Below, one piece after another: positions 49,779-59,244 of a DNA stretch of 64,000 bases. The translations under genes were made by a program, and so were the position numbers. Within the stretch, counting starts at the first letter, position 1. The number at the start of each line of letters is the position of its first letter. The DNA is taken from NCBI GenBank assembly GCA_934466515.1, contig CAKSLH010000004.1:124001-188000 (forward strand). The letters run 5' to 3'. Source of the stretch: an uncultured Eubacteriales bacterium. Lineage in GTDB: Bacteria; Bacillota; Clostridia; Oscillospirales; Acutalibacteraceae. Under the pieces are notes generated by a model. That model saw nothing but the letters and a program-made list of their open reading frames with translations, had not been told where the DNA came from and made no database searches.

Positions 49779-50660
49779 TCAGTCCTCCACTTTGTTTATA
49801 TAATCCTTAAGCGCAGCCTTCCAGTCACGCATAAAATTACCGACACTGCATTTTAAGCCGAGATTTTCAAGAGAAGAATACTCGGGTCTTTTTGTGGGAC
49901 TCTTGTATTCGTCGCTCGTGCAGGGTTTTACAACATCGCCGAATCCCGAAAGACGGGCGATTTCGCACGCAAATTCATACCATGAGCACTCACCCTCGCC
50001 GGTGCAGTGATAAATTCCGTATTCCTCGGTAATTCCGAGAAGCAAGAGGTGGTGCGCCAAATCGTTTGCGTTTGTCGGGTTGCCTCTTTGGTCGTTGACT
50101 ACCGTAATTGAACCTTTTTCTCTTATAACCCTGCGGACGGTCTTAACGAAATTCTTTCCTATATATCCGTAAAGCCAAGAGGTACGGACGATAAAGGTTT
50201 TATCGTTAAACGCAAGCGCATATTTCTCGCCTAAAGCCTTAGAAGCCCCGTAAACACTCTGAGGATTTATTATATCCCACTCTGTATAGGGCTTTGTTCC
50301 GTTTCCCGCAAAAACATAATCGGTTGAAACATGAATAAATTTAGCATTTACAGCCTTTGCCGCTCTTGCAAGGTTTCTTACCCCTGCCGCGTTAACCTTG
50401 TATGCAACATCCTGCATTGTTTCGCAGCCGTCAACATTGGTCATGGCTGCACAGTTTATAATTATATCCGGATTTTCGCTCTTTACAAATTCGGTTACAG
50501 CCAAGGTGTCCGTAATATCAAGCGTGTCAATATCAACAGCGCAGATTTCCGCTCCCCTGTACTGCTCGGGGATAGGGCCTATCTCGCTTTTCATTGATTT
50601 TAAAATTGACTGAAGCTCGTTTCCGAGCTGACCGTGACAGCCGGTTATCATTATCTTCAT
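49779..50660 (-). CDS. rfbD: dTDP-4-dehydrorhamnose reductase
   Basis: This 293-residue SDR enzyme makes dTDP-L-rhamnose. ITGCHGQLGNEL binds NADPH; NCAAMTNVDGCE, VSTDYVFAGNGTKPY and YGASKALGEKYAL carry the active site. It overlaps the upstream glycosyltransferase by 4 bases (ATGA-type). Length is normal. Confidence 0.95.
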   Translation of the reverse strand: MKIMITGCHGQLGNELQSILKSMKSEIGPIPEQYRGAEICAVDIDTLDITDTLAVTEFVKSENPDIIINCAAMTNVDGCETMQDVAYKVNAAGVRNLARAAKAVNAKFIHVSTDYVFAGNGTKPYTEWDIINPQSVYGASKALGEKYALAFNDKTFIVRTSWLYGYIGKNFVKTVRRVIREKGSITVVNDQRGNPTNANDLAHHLLLLGITEEYGIYHCTGEGECSWYEFACEIARLSGFGDVVKPCTSDEYKSPTKRPEYSSLENLGLKCSVGNFMRDWKAALKDYINKVED

Positions 50661-51433
50661 TTTTTATGCTTCCTTTTTTGTTTTATTAAAAATTTAAATG
50701 CCGAAGACAAATGTATAAATAAGTATTTTATGCTTTTTGCGCTTGACCTGTCCCAGAGGTGAGTTACGCAAAATTGAGGAGCAATAACAGTCCGTCCGAA
50801 TTTTTGTGCTCTGAGCGTCAGGTCGGCGTCCTCAAGATACATGAAAAATCTTTCGTCAAATCCGCCTAAAGCCTTAAAGACTTCGCTTCTTATGCACATA
50901 AAACAGCCCGAACAGAAATCAATATCGGTAACGGTATCAATATTATCGAATTTTCTTGTGTATTCTTCTCTTACTTTCGACAGACTTTTAAAAAGCCTTT
51001 CAAGTCTGCCTAAGAAAAGGTATTTTGCCGTCGGGATTCTTTTTGGCAGGAACTGCTCTGTCCCGTCGGAATTTAAAATTTTAGGCATCATAAGCGAGAT
51101 ATCGGGATTTTCGTCCATAAAATCGGCGATATCGCTTAAAACATCGGAAGATACCGTTATATCGGGATTTATTATGAAATGATAGTCAAACATTTCGAAT
51201 CCAAGTATCTTATTATGAGCCGCGCCGAAGCCGATATTTTTCCCGTTTTCAATAAAGCTTAGGTTTAAATCCTTAAGAGCCTCTTTCGTACCGTCAGAGG
51301 AAGCATTATCAAAAACATAGAGGGATAAATCGCGCCTTTTTGTGTTGTTTAAAAGGCTTTTGCAGGCATTTACCGTGTTCACGCGGCTGTTGAAGGTGAC
51401 GATTGCCGCCGATATTCTGTTATCCTTGATAAT
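50657..51433 (-). CDS. Family 2 glycosyltransferase (rhamnosyltransferase-like)
   Basis: This protein of about 258 residues is a GT-A glycosyltransferase: VTFNSRVNTV, DNASSDGTKEAL, IINPDI (DXD-like), CSGCFMCIRSEVF, GFDERFFMYLEDADLTLRA. The first beta strand ISAAIVTFNS lies upstream of the first GTG (51382), so translation must begin earlier. The only candidates after the in-frame TGA are ATT (51433) or ATC. The ATT is 7 bases from AAGGGAG. It probably adds rhamnose or a similar sugar to a cell-surface polymer. Confidence 0.88.
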   Translation of the reverse strand: MIKDNRISAAIVTFNSRVNTVNACKSLLNNTKRRDLSLYVFDNASSDGTKEALKDLNLSFIENGKNIGFGAAHNKILGFEMFDYHFIINPDITVSSDVLSDIADFMDENPDISLMMPKILNSDGTEQFLPKRIPTAKYLFLGRLERLFKSLSKVREEYTRKFDNIDTVTDIDFCSGCFMCIRSEVFKALGGFDERFFMYLEDADLTLRAQKFGRTVIAPQFCVTHLWDRSSAKSIKYLFIHLSSAFKFLIKQKRKHKK

Positions 51434-51489
51434 GCCTCACTCCCTTTTTATAAAAACAGTTTAACATATTGAAAATATATATTCAAGAA

Positions 51490-52410
51490 TTATTTAAGAA
51501 ACCCGTTTACGATTTCTTCCTCCGCCTGCTTTTCGGTAAGACCTAAGGTCATAAGCTTCATAAGCTGTTCTCCCGCGATTTTACCGATTGCGGCCTCGTG
51601 GATAAGAGAGGCATCGATATGATTTGCGCTTATCTGCGGAATTGCGCTTACCTTTCCCGAATCCATAATAATTGCGTCGCATTCGGTGTGGCCGCTGCAC
51701 AGATTGTTTCCGTTTATATTCGACCTGAAAAGCTGAGAGGAGCTTTCCTTTGCAACTGAGCGCGAAACAACATTTGCGCTTGAATTTTTTCCGTTTAGGT
51801 CAACCGAAAAGTCGGTCTCGGCCCTCTGAGTGTTCTCGGTGAGGATTTTTTCGTGAATGACAAGAGTTCCGCCGTCCGAAACTACCGCCTTTGTGGTGCG
51901 CAGAGTGTTGTCAATTCCGCCTATCTGGCTCGTTTCCATTTCCATATAGCTGTTTTCGCCGAGGTTAACAACAGTTGTCGGATTCATTATCCTGCTGCCA
52001 TTTCCTTCACCCTCGCCGAAATGGCGCTCTATATATTTGACCCTTGAATTTTTGCCGACAAAAAATGTATGCACACCGTCATGCGAGGATTTTTCGTCTC
52101 CGCAGTTGTGAATTCCGCAGCCTGCCATAATCGTTACATCTGAATTCTCGCCTATAATAAAATCGTTGTAAACAAGGTCGTCAAGCCCTGTCGCGTCAAT
52201 AACAACGGGAATGTGTACCGTCTCACCCTTGGTGTTCGGTCTTATTATAATGTCAATTCCCGGCTTGTCCTCTTTGGTTTTTATATCTATATTAGGCGTA
52301 ACCTTTCTTTCGGCAAGCTTGCCGTTAGCCCTGATGTTATAAGCGCCGTCGGGCTCGCCGTCCATATCGGCGATTATTTTAAGAAGCTGTCTTTCGGTAT
52401 CGTTTATCAT
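51490..52410 (-). CDS. SufB/SufD-family Fe-S assembly protein (minimal form)
   Basis: This 306-residue protein is a short SufB/D beta-helix scaffold. GCGIHNC, LCSGHTECDAIIMD and HEAAIGKIAGEQL carry the conserved Cys, His and Glu. It is much shorter than E. coli SufB (495) or SufD (423) and fits the two-gene SUF-like minimal systems found in anaerobes. It lies immediately downstream of sufC with a one-base gap. Confidence 0.9.
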   Translation of the reverse strand: MINDTERQLLKIIADMDGEPDGAYNIRANGKLAERKVTPNIDIKTKEDKPGIDIIIRPNTKGETVHIPVVIDATGLDDLVYNDFIIGENSDVTIMAGCGIHNCGDEKSSHDGVHTFFVGKNSRVKYIERHFGEGEGNGSRIMNPTTVVNLGENSYMEMETSQIGGIDNTLRTTKAVVSDGGTLVIHEKILTENTQRAETDFSVDLNGKNSSANVVSRSVAKESSSQLFRSNINGNNLCSGHTECDAIIMDSGKVSAIPQISANHIDASLIHEAAIGKIAGEQLMKLMTLGLTEKQAEEEIVNGFLK

Positions 52411-52411
52411 T

Positions 52412-53149
52412 TTAAAGCGCTCCTTTCAGATTTTCTGTCAGTACGCTGCAAGCGGTGTTTGTTGTACCTAAAAGCTCGGGCAAGATATCGTCCTTTTTGC
52501 CCTGCGCTTTAACCGTTCCTGCCGAAATAACGATAACATTATCGGCAATGTTTAAAATTCTTTCCTGATGTGAAATTATTATTATCGAGCCGCCCGAATT
52601 GTCATGAAGCTTTTCGAAAACCTTGATAAGATTTGAAAAGCTCCAGAGGTCAATTCCTGCCTCAGGCTCGTCAAATAGCGAAATTTTAGTACCTCTGGCA
52701 AGAACGGTCGCAATTTCTATTCTTTTAAGCTCGCCGCCAGAAAGCGATGCGTTTACCTCGCGGTCAATATAATCGCGCGCACAAAGACCCACCTGAGAAA
52801 GATAATCGCAGGCGTCCGAAATGCTGATTTTTTTGTTTGAGGCAAGACGGATAAGGTCATGCACGGTAATTCCCTTAAATCTTACGGGCTGCTGAAAGGC
52901 AAAGCTTATTCCTTTGTTTGCTCTTTCGGTTATGTTTAAGCCCGTTATATTTTCTCCGTCAAGGAAAATTTCACCCGAGGTGGGGGTGATAATTCCGGAA
53001 ATTATCTTAGCAAGCGTTGATTTTCCGCCGCCGTTAGGACCGGTGATTGCGGTAAACCCGTCGTCTATTTTAAGATTTATATTTTTCAGTATTTCTTTCT
53101 TTGCACCGTCATTATCGGCGGTGTAGCAGATGTTTTTAAGCTCGAGCAT
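52412..53149 (-). CDS. sufC: SufC-type ABC ATPase for Fe-S cluster assembly
   Basis: This 245-residue ATPase has Walker A (GPNGGGKSTL), Q-loop (FAFQQP), signature SLSGGELKRIEIA, Walker B/D-loop (ISLFDEPEAGIDLWS) and the H-loop (IISHQERIL), all in SufC style. I chose the ATG at 53149 (TGGAGG 6 bases before) rather than an upstream one. Cytosolic partner of the SufB/D-like protein; no sufS or sufU adjoins. Confidence 0.93.
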   Translation of the reverse strand: MLELKNICYTADNDGAKKEILKNINLKIDDGFTAITGPNGGGKSTLAKIISGIITPTSGEIFLDGENITGLNITERANKGISFAFQQPVRFKGITVHDLIRLASNKKISISDACDYLSQVGLCARDYIDREVNASLSGGELKRIEIATVLARGTKISLFDEPEAGIDLWSFSNLIKVFEKLHDNSGGSIIIISHQERILNIADNVIVISAGTVKAQGKKDDILPELLGTTNTACSVLTENLKGAL

Positions 53150-53176
53150 AAATGCCTCCAATAATTATTCCTTTAA

Positions 53177-53243
53177 ATTATACCTTTTTTATTTAAAAAA
53201 ATCAATAATATTATTTGAATAATAAAAGTAATTATGATACAAT
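53177..53243. promoter_or_regulatory. Divergent promoters for sufC and tex
   Basis: Leftward: TTGATT (53200-53205), 17 bases, TATAAT (53177-53182). Rightward: TTGAAT (53215-53220), 17 bases, TACAAT (53238-53243). Both spacings are optimal. Confidence 0.65.
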
Positions 53244-53272
53244 AATTAAAAACGGTTTTCGGAGTTAAAAAA

Positions 53273-55447
53273 ATGGATTTAATTAAGGTTCTGACAGAAG
53301 AATTTGAGATAAAGCCCTGGCAGGCTGAAAATGTTATAACGCTGCTTGACGGCGGCAATACCGTTCCCTTCATAGCAAGATACCGCAAGGAAATGACGGG
53401 GGCTATGGACGATCAAGTGCTTAGAAGCTTTTCGGACAGGCTTTCCTATTTAAGAAATCTTGACGAAATGCGTGAAAAAATCAAAAATGCCGCAGACGGG
53501 GCAGGCGCGCTTACAGAGGAGCTTATAAAGAAAATAGAAAATGCCGCTACCTTAAGCGAGCTTGACGATATTTATCTTCCCTTTAAGAAAAAGCGAAAAA
53601 CAAGAGCCGACGTCGCTAAAGAAAAGGGCCTTGAGCCTTTGGCGGACGAGATTTACGCGCAAGGTGAAAATTCAAGACCCCCTCTCGCCGCGGCGGAGGA
53701 CTATATAAACGAAGAGAAGGGAATAAATACCGCTGAGGACGCTTTAAAGGGCGCAGGTGATATTATCGCCGAAAGAATTTCTTTTGACGCAGATGTCCGC
53801 AAAAAAATCCGCTTTGTCTGCTCGGCGCACGGTGTTTTAAAAACAAAGGCGGCTAAGGAGGATGTCGGAGTATACGAAATGTATGCCGATTATTCCGAAG
53901 CCGTTTCGAAAATTCCGTCTCACAGAATTCTTGCCGTAAACCGCGGAGAAAAGGAAGAATTTTTAAAGGTATCTGTTGAATTCGATAAGGAAAAGGCGAT
54001 GTATGTAATCGAAAAGGCTCATATTAAGCCTAATTCTGCCTGCCGTGATTTTATGCTTGAATGCGCCCTTGACTCTTATCAAAGGCTGATTTTCCCGAGC
54101 ATTGAAAGGGAGATAAGAAACGAGCTTACCGAAAAGGCAAGCAAATCCGCAATTTCGGTATTTTCCTCAAATCTTCGCCAGCTTCTTATGCAGCCGCCGG
54201 TTAAGGGCAGCGTTACAATGGGATTAGACCCGGGGTACAGAACAGGCTGTAAGGTCGCTGTTATTGACGAAACCGGAAAGGTGCTTGATACCGCCGTTAT
54301 TTATCCCGCGCCGCCGCATAATAAAATTGAAAGCGCCGAAAAAACCGTGTCGGGGCTTATAAAAAAATATAATGTTAAAGTAATAGCAATAGGAAACGGA
54401 ACAGCAGGACGAGAAACAGAAGCCTTTGCTGCAGACCTTATAAAAAAGGAAAACCTTGATGTTGCCTATTCAATTGTAAGCGAAGCGGGAGCAAGTGTTT
54501 ATTCCGCTTCAAAGCTTGCGGCGGAGGAATTCCCCGAGTATGATGTATCGCTCAGAAGCGCCGTATCAATTGCGAGGCGCCTTGAGGATCCTTTAGCTGA
54601 GCTTGTTAAGATTGACCCGAAGGCTATAGGCGTAGGTCAGTATCAGCACGATATGCCGCAAAAGGAGCTGTCAGGCGCGCTTGACGGCGTGGTAGAGGAC
54701 TGCGTAAACAAGGTCGGAGTCGACCTTAATACCGCCTCGGTTTCGCTTCTTTCTAAAATTTCGGGAATAAATTCCGCTGTTGCCGAAAATATCGTTAAAT
54801 ACCGCGATGAAAACGGCGGATTCAAAAAGCGAACCGATTTAAAAAAGGTATCAAAGCTCGGGAGCAAAGCATTTGAGCAGTGCGCCGGATTTTTAAGAAT
54901 TGAAAACGGCGCGAATGCTTTGGACGCAACCGCCGTTCATCCTGAAAGCTATGAGGTTGCAAAAAATCTTTTAAAAATTTGCGGATTTACGGAAAACGAT
55001 GTAAAGGAAAAGAAAATATCGGGAATTTCTGAAAAATTAAGCGCGCTCGGCGAGACCGATACCGCCGAAAAGCTCGGAGTAGGAGTATTAACGCTTAAGG
55101 ATATAGCCTCGGAGCTTGAAAAGCCTTGGAGAGACCCGAGAGACGAAATCGAAAAGCCCCAGCTTCGCCGCGATGTTTTAACATTGGACGATTTAAAGGT
55201 CGGAATGGAGCTTAAAGGAACCGTCAGAAATATAATAGATTTCGGAGCATTCGTCGATATCGGAGTTCATGAGGACGGGCTCGTTCATATTTCTCAGATA
55301 TCCCATAAATTTATAAAACACCCCATTGATGTTTTAAAGGTCGGGCAGACCGTGACGGTATGGGTGATGAATGTCGATAAAAAAAGAAACAGAATTTCAC
55401 TTACAATGAAAAAGGAAAATGCTTTAAATGGAACAGAAAACCAATAA
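53273..55447 (+). CDS. tex: Tex-family RNA-binding transcription accessory protein
   Basis: This 724-residue protein has an N-terminal HTH region, a YqgF/RuvX-like domain (GLDPGYRTGCKVAVID, near 318), helix-hairpin-helix motifs (ISGINSAVAENIVKYRDE) and a C-terminal S1 RNA-binding domain (about 640-710; GTVRNIIDFGAFVDIGVHED). The length matches Tex (about 720-780). Its end overlaps the start of the transporter gene by 20 bases. Confidence 0.94.
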   Translation: MDLIKVLTEEFEIKPWQAENVITLLDGGNTVPFIARYRKEMTGAMDDQVLRSFSDRLSYLRNLDEMREKIKNAADGAGALTEELIKKIENAATLSELDDIYLPFKKKRKTRADVAKEKGLEPLADEIYAQGENSRPPLAAAEDYINEEKGINTAEDALKGAGDIIAERISFDADVRKKIRFVCSAHGVLKTKAAKEDVGVYEMYADYSEAVSKIPSHRILAVNRGEKEEFLKVSVEFDKEKAMYVIEKAHIKPNSACRDFMLECALDSYQRLIFPSIEREIRNELTEKASKSAISVFSSNLRQLLMQPPVKGSVTMGLDPGYRTGCKVAVIDETGKVLDTAVIYPAPPHNKIESAEKTVSGLIKKYNVKVIAIGNGTAGRETEAFAADLIKKENLDVAYSIVSEAGASVYSASKLAAEEFPEYDVSLRSAVSIARRLEDPLAELVKIDPKAIGVGQYQHDMPQKELSGALDGVVEDCVNKVGVDLNTASVSLLSKISGINSAVAENIVKYRDENGGFKKRTDLKKVSKLGSKAFEQCAGFLRIENGANALDATAVHPESYEVAKNLLKICGFTENDVKEKKISGISEKLSALGETDTAEKLGVGVLTLKDIASELEKPWRDPRDEIEKPQLRRDVLTLDDLKVGMELKGTVRNIIDFGAFVDIGVHEDGLVHISQISHKFIKHPIDVLKVGQTVTVWVMNVDKKRNRISLTMKKENALNGTENQ

Positions 55448-56381
55448 TTTAAAAGGCGGTTTAATTCTTCTTATAACCGCGTTTATATGGGGTCTTGCGT
55501 TCGTGGCTCAGTCGGACGCGGCTTCAAAAATTCCGCCCTTTGCTTTTAATGCTCTTCGTTCGGCAATCGGTGCGGCAGTGCTTTTTTTGCTGATGCTTTT
55601 CAGAAAAATAAAGTTTAAAGAGGATATTTTTATTTCGAAAACCGCTTCTAAAAAGCATGTCGCAATCGGTGGAATAATATGCGGAATTATGCTCTGGCTG
55701 TCTGTAAATCTTCAGCAGATGGGTCTTACATATTATGAAAATCACGGCTTGCAGGGCGGAGCCGCGAGAGGAGCTTTTTTAACAGCGCTTTATGTCGTTA
55801 TAGTTCCGATAATCTCGGTGTTTTTAAAAAGAAAGGTATCGCCTTTTATTTGGGGTGCGGTTGCCGTTGCTCTTATCGGCGCTTATCTTCTTTGCACCGC
55901 AGGGCTCGGCGGCTTTAAAAAGGGCGATATTTTAATGCTCGGCTGTGCGCTTTCTTTCTCATTGCATGTTTTGTCTGTCGATAAATTCTGCAATTCGGTA
56001 GGCGGAATAAGGCTTTCTATGATTCAGTTTATTATCTGCTCTATCGGCTCGTTTTTAGCTTCTTTTATAACCGAGACCGATGCTTTTAACCCCGAAAAAA
56101 TTTATGCCGCTCTGTTTTCCCTGCTTTTCCTCGGAATAATGTCGAGCGGAGTTGCGTATACATTGCAGATAATAGGTCAAAAATATGCGGAGCCGTCGGT
56201 TGCGGCGCTTATAATGAGCCTTGAAAGCGTTTTCGGAGCTTTAGGCGGTTGGCTGATTTTGGGGCAGACTCTGACGAGTCTTCAGATTCTCGGCTGCACG
56301 CTTGTATTCTTGGCGATTATTATAGCTCAGCTTCCCGAAATGCTGTTTAACAGAAAGGCTAAAATTAAGGAGGATTCTTGA
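55428..56381 (+). CDS. EamA/DMT-family transporter
   Basis: This 317-residue membrane protein has ten hydrophobic helices in two EamA repeats (AFIWGLAFVAQSDA and the second half around SSGVAYTLQIIGQKYAEPS). Such proteins export or import small metabolites; the substrate is unknown. It overlaps tex by 20 bases and the nuclease gene by one base, so all three are coupled. Confidence 0.9.
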   Translation: MEQKTNNLKGGLILLITAFIWGLAFVAQSDAASKIPPFAFNALRSAIGAAVLFLLMLFRKIKFKEDIFISKTASKKHVAIGGIICGIMLWLSVNLQQMGLTYYENHGLQGGAARGAFLTALYVVIVPIISVFLKRKVSPFIWGAVAVALIGAYLLCTAGLGGFKKGDILMLGCALSFSLHVLSVDKFCNSVGGIRLSMIQFIICSIGSFLASFITETDAFNPEKIYAALFSLLFLGIMSSGVAYTLQIIGQKYAEPSVAALIMSLESVFGALGGWLILGQTLTSLQILGCTLVFLAIIIAQLPEMLFNRKAKIKEDS

Positions 56382-57988
56382 TGAAACTTAAGTTTTTGGG
56401 CGCTGCCCATGAGGTTACGGGCTCCTGCTCTCTTCTGAGCGTAAACGGTAAAAATATCCTTATAGACTGCGGAATGGAGCAGGGAGAGGATATTTATGAA
56501 AACTGCGAGCTGCCCGTCAGCGCAATAGATATTGACGCGGTGCTTCTTACACACGCTCATATCGACCATTCGGGAATGCTTCCCGCACTTGTTGCAAAGG
56601 GCTTTAAGGGAAATATTATCTGCACTTATGCTACCTTTAAGCTTTGCGAAATAATGTTAAGAGATTCCGCGCACATTCAGGAATTTGAGGCGCAGTGGCG
56701 AAACAGAAAGGCACAAAGAGCAGGCTTGGAGCCTTATGTTCCGGTTTATACCTTAAAGGACGCTGAGGCGGCGATAAAGCAGTTTTCGCCTGTTTCATAT
56801 AAGGAAACGGTCGAGGTATGCGGCGGTGTTACTGCAAGGTTTACGGACGCCGGACATCTTCTCGGTTCTTCTTCAATAAACATAACCGCCGAGGAAAACG
56901 GAGTAACAAGAACCCTTTTGTTTTCGGGAGACCTCGGAAATATCGACCGTCCTCTTATAAGAGACCCTCAGACTCCCGAGGCGGCAGATTATGTAATAAT
57001 AGAGTCTACCTACGGCGATCGTCTGCACGGCGACCGTCCCGATTATGTTGAAGCGCTTACGAAAATTCTAAACGATACCTTTAAAAGAGGGGGAAATGTT
57101 GTTATTCCGTCCTTTGCGGTAGGAAGAACTCAGGAGCTTTTATATCTTTTAAGAAAAATAAAGGAAGACAATCTGGTTTCACCCTGCGATTTTCCAGTGT
57201 TTGTGGACAGTCCTCTTGCTACAGAGGCAACGGGAATTTATTCGAGCGGTCTTACGGATTATTATGACGAGGAGACTTTAGACCTTTTAAGCCGAGGAAT
57301 TGACCCGATAAAGTTTGACGATTTAAGGCTTTCTGTCACCTCGGACGATTCTAAAATGATTAACTTCGACCCGAGACCTAAGGTTATTCTTTCGGCTTCG
57401 GGAATGTGCGAGGCAGGAAGAATAAGACATCATCTTAAGCATAATTTATGGCGAAAGGACAGCACAATTCTTTTTGTCGGCTATCAGGCGGAAGGAACCG
57501 TCGGAAGAAAGCTTATTGACGGGGCGTCGAGCGTAAAGCTGTTCGGAGAGGAAATTGCAGTCAATGCAAAAATCGAAACTCTTCACGGAATTTCGGGTCA
57601 TGCCGACAGGGATATGCTCTTAGGCTGGCTTTATAAGCTGCCCGAAAAACCGAAGCATTTATTCGTAAACCACGGAAATGATTCTGTTTGCGATTATTTT
57701 GCAAGCCTTGCGGGAGAAAATCTTGAAATTCAGGCGACTGCCCCTTACAGCGGAGACGAATTTGATTTAATAACCGACGAATGCACCGCTAAGGGCAAAA
57801 TCGTAAGGATAGAAAAGGCGCAGTCACAGGGAAGAATCAGAGCAAATACTGTTTATGCCCGCCTGCTTGACGCGGCGAAGAGACTGCTTTCCCTTGTTCA
57901 GCGTTCAAAGGAAATGCCGAATAAGGATATGGCTAAATTTGCCGACCAGATAACCTCGATTTGCGATAAAATGGATTCGAAAAGATAA
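56381..57988 (+). CDS. Metallo-beta-lactamase/beta-CASP RNase-like protein
   Basis: This 535-residue enzyme has a zinc motif THAHIDHSG (HxHxDH), DAGHLLGSSS, FSGDLG, a beta-CASP domain (PSFAVGRTQELLYLL, SASGMCEAGRIRHHL) and an RMMBL end (IETLHGISGHADRD). The fold matches CPSF/YSH1-like RNases. It is probably a cytosolic RNase in RNA turnover. I chose the ATG at 56381, 7 bases after AAGGAGGA. Confidence 0.92.
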   Translation: MKLKFLGAAHEVTGSCSLLSVNGKNILIDCGMEQGEDIYENCELPVSAIDIDAVLLTHAHIDHSGMLPALVAKGFKGNIICTYATFKLCEIMLRDSAHIQEFEAQWRNRKAQRAGLEPYVPVYTLKDAEAAIKQFSPVSYKETVEVCGGVTARFTDAGHLLGSSSINITAEENGVTRTLLFSGDLGNIDRPLIRDPQTPEAADYVIIESTYGDRLHGDRPDYVEALTKILNDTFKRGGNVVIPSFAVGRTQELLYLLRKIKEDNLVSPCDFPVFVDSPLATEATGIYSSGLTDYYDEETLDLLSRGIDPIKFDDLRLSVTSDDSKMINFDPRPKVILSASGMCEAGRIRHHLKHNLWRKDSTILFVGYQAEGTVGRKLIDGASSVKLFGEEIAVNAKIETLHGISGHADRDMLLGWLYKLPEKPKHLFVNHGNDSVCDYFASLAGENLEIQATAPYSGDEFDLITDECTAKGKIVRIEKAQSQGRIRANTVYARLLDAAKRLLSLVQRSKEMPNKDMAKFADQITSICDKMDSKR

Positions 57989-57995
57989 TAATACA

Positions 57996-58036
57996 AAAAG
58001 GACCCGAGGAAGAATTTTCTTCCTCGGGAGTTTTTG
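57996..58036. terminator. Convergent terminator
   Basis: ACCCGAGGAAGA pairs with TCTTCCTCGGG around a short loop, followed by TTTTTG. It serves the beta-CASP gene and the leftward PAS gene. Confidence 0.85.
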
Positions 58037-58048
58037 TAATTAAAAAAA

Positions 58049-58399
58049 TTATCGCTTTTCGGGATTTCTTGATTCGTGCTTTTCGTAGTAGCCTAAGAGC
58101 TCGCCGCTTTCGTTTCTTAAAGCAACCATATAAACATCGCTGTTTTCTTTGTTGTGATAGGTAAAAACTCTGTTTAATTCTTTATTTTGTTTAAAGCTTT
58201 CAACAGTTTCTAAAATTATCTTTTCCGAATTCTTATTATGGCAATTAAGTATGCTTTTTCCTAAAAGCTCATTTCCGCCGTATTTTTCATATCTTTTAAC
58301 GGCGGTTGGATTAAGATAAATAATCTCGTTGTTAAGATTGCAAATTACAATCGGCATTAAATCCTCGTCGATTATTCCTTTTAAAAAATCAAAAAGCAT
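58049..58399 (-). CDS. PAS-domain protein
   Basis: This 116-residue protein consists of one PAS fold: IVICNLNNEIIYLNPTAVKRY, LLGKSILNCHN and a final beta strand region (VYMVALRNESGELLGYYE). There is no output domain. It is the last gene of the EIIC-nth-pdxK operon, five bases after pdxK. It may sense a small ligand or redox state; no partner is evident. Confidence 0.8.
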   Translation of the reverse strand: MLFDFLKGIIDEDLMPIVICNLNNEIIYLNPTAVKRYEKYGGNELLGKSILNCHNKNSEKIILETVESFKQNKELNRVFTYHNKENSDVYMVALRNESGELLGYYEKHESRNPEKR

Positions 58400-58404
58400 T
58401 GTTT

Positions 58405-59244
58405 TTACTCTTCTCTCAACAGTTTTATTAAGTACGGAAGCTCTTCTTCAAAATCAACTCCGTATCTTGAGTCGGGGGTTACTTCAAGCGTCCGCTTTAT
58501 AGCTTTAACCGTGAATTTCTCCGCAATTTCGGCGGATTTTAAAAGGTCCTTGCCTTTTGTCATTGCGGCAGTTAATGCACTTGCGAAAACATCGCCTGTT
58601 CCGTGAAACGCCGCGTTTATTCTGCGGCTTAAAATATAGCTTTCGTCTTTTCCGTCAAAGCAGGCAACACCGGTTTTCTCCCCGTCAAAGCTTACACCCG
58701 TAAGAACGATTTTCGCTTTTGTTAAGCTTTTAAGCCTATTTAAAAGCTTGTTTATATAATCCTTTTTAAAGGGCGGTTTTAAATATTCGGTCTGAGTTAA
58801 AAAGCAAGCCTCGGTGATATTTGGCGTTATAACATCCGCAATTAAGCAAAGCTTTTTCATAAATTCGGGAAAATCCGCGTCAAAGCCGCCGTAAAGCCTT
58901 CCGAAATCCGCCATAACAGGGTCAACTATAAGCAAAGAGCTTTCTTTCCTTATGATTTTTTGCGCATTTTTTACGATTTCAACCTGCTTTTTTGACCCCA
59001 AATAGCCTGTATAAACCGTGTCGGATTTTATTTTTTCACTTTCCCAGTGCTTGGAAATCGGCAGAATGTTTTCGGTTAAATCCTTAAAAACATAATTTTT
59101 AAAACCGCCTGTGTGGGTTGAAAGCAGGGCGGTGGGGATAACCGCTGTCTCAATTCCGGCGGCTGAAATTATAGGCAGAGCGACGGTAAGCGAGCATCTG
59201 CCGAAGCAGGAAATATCATGGATTGCCGCAACTCTTTTTTGCAT
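58405..59244 (-). CDS. pdxK: Pyridoxal/pyridoxamine kinase (PfkB family)
   Basis: This 279-residue ribokinase-fold enzyme begins VAAIHDISCFGRCSL, the hallmark of the PdxK/PdxY group, with LLIVDPVMADFG and the anion-hole motif FHGTGDVFASAL. It phosphorylates vitamin B6 vitamers. It overlaps nth by one base. Confidence 0.92.
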   Translation of the reverse strand: MQKRVAAIHDISCFGRCSLTVALPIISAAGIETAVIPTALLSTHTGGFKNYVFKDLTENILPISKHWESEKIKSDTVYTGYLGSKKQVEIVKNAQKIIRKESSLLIVDPVMADFGRLYGGFDADFPEFMKKLCLIADVITPNITEACFLTQTEYLKPPFKKDYINKLLNRLKSLTKAKIVLTGVSFDGEKTGVACFDGKDESYILSRRINAAFHGTGDVFASALTAAMTKGKDLLKSAEIAEKFTVKAIKRTLEVTPDSRYGVDFEEELPYLIKLLREE

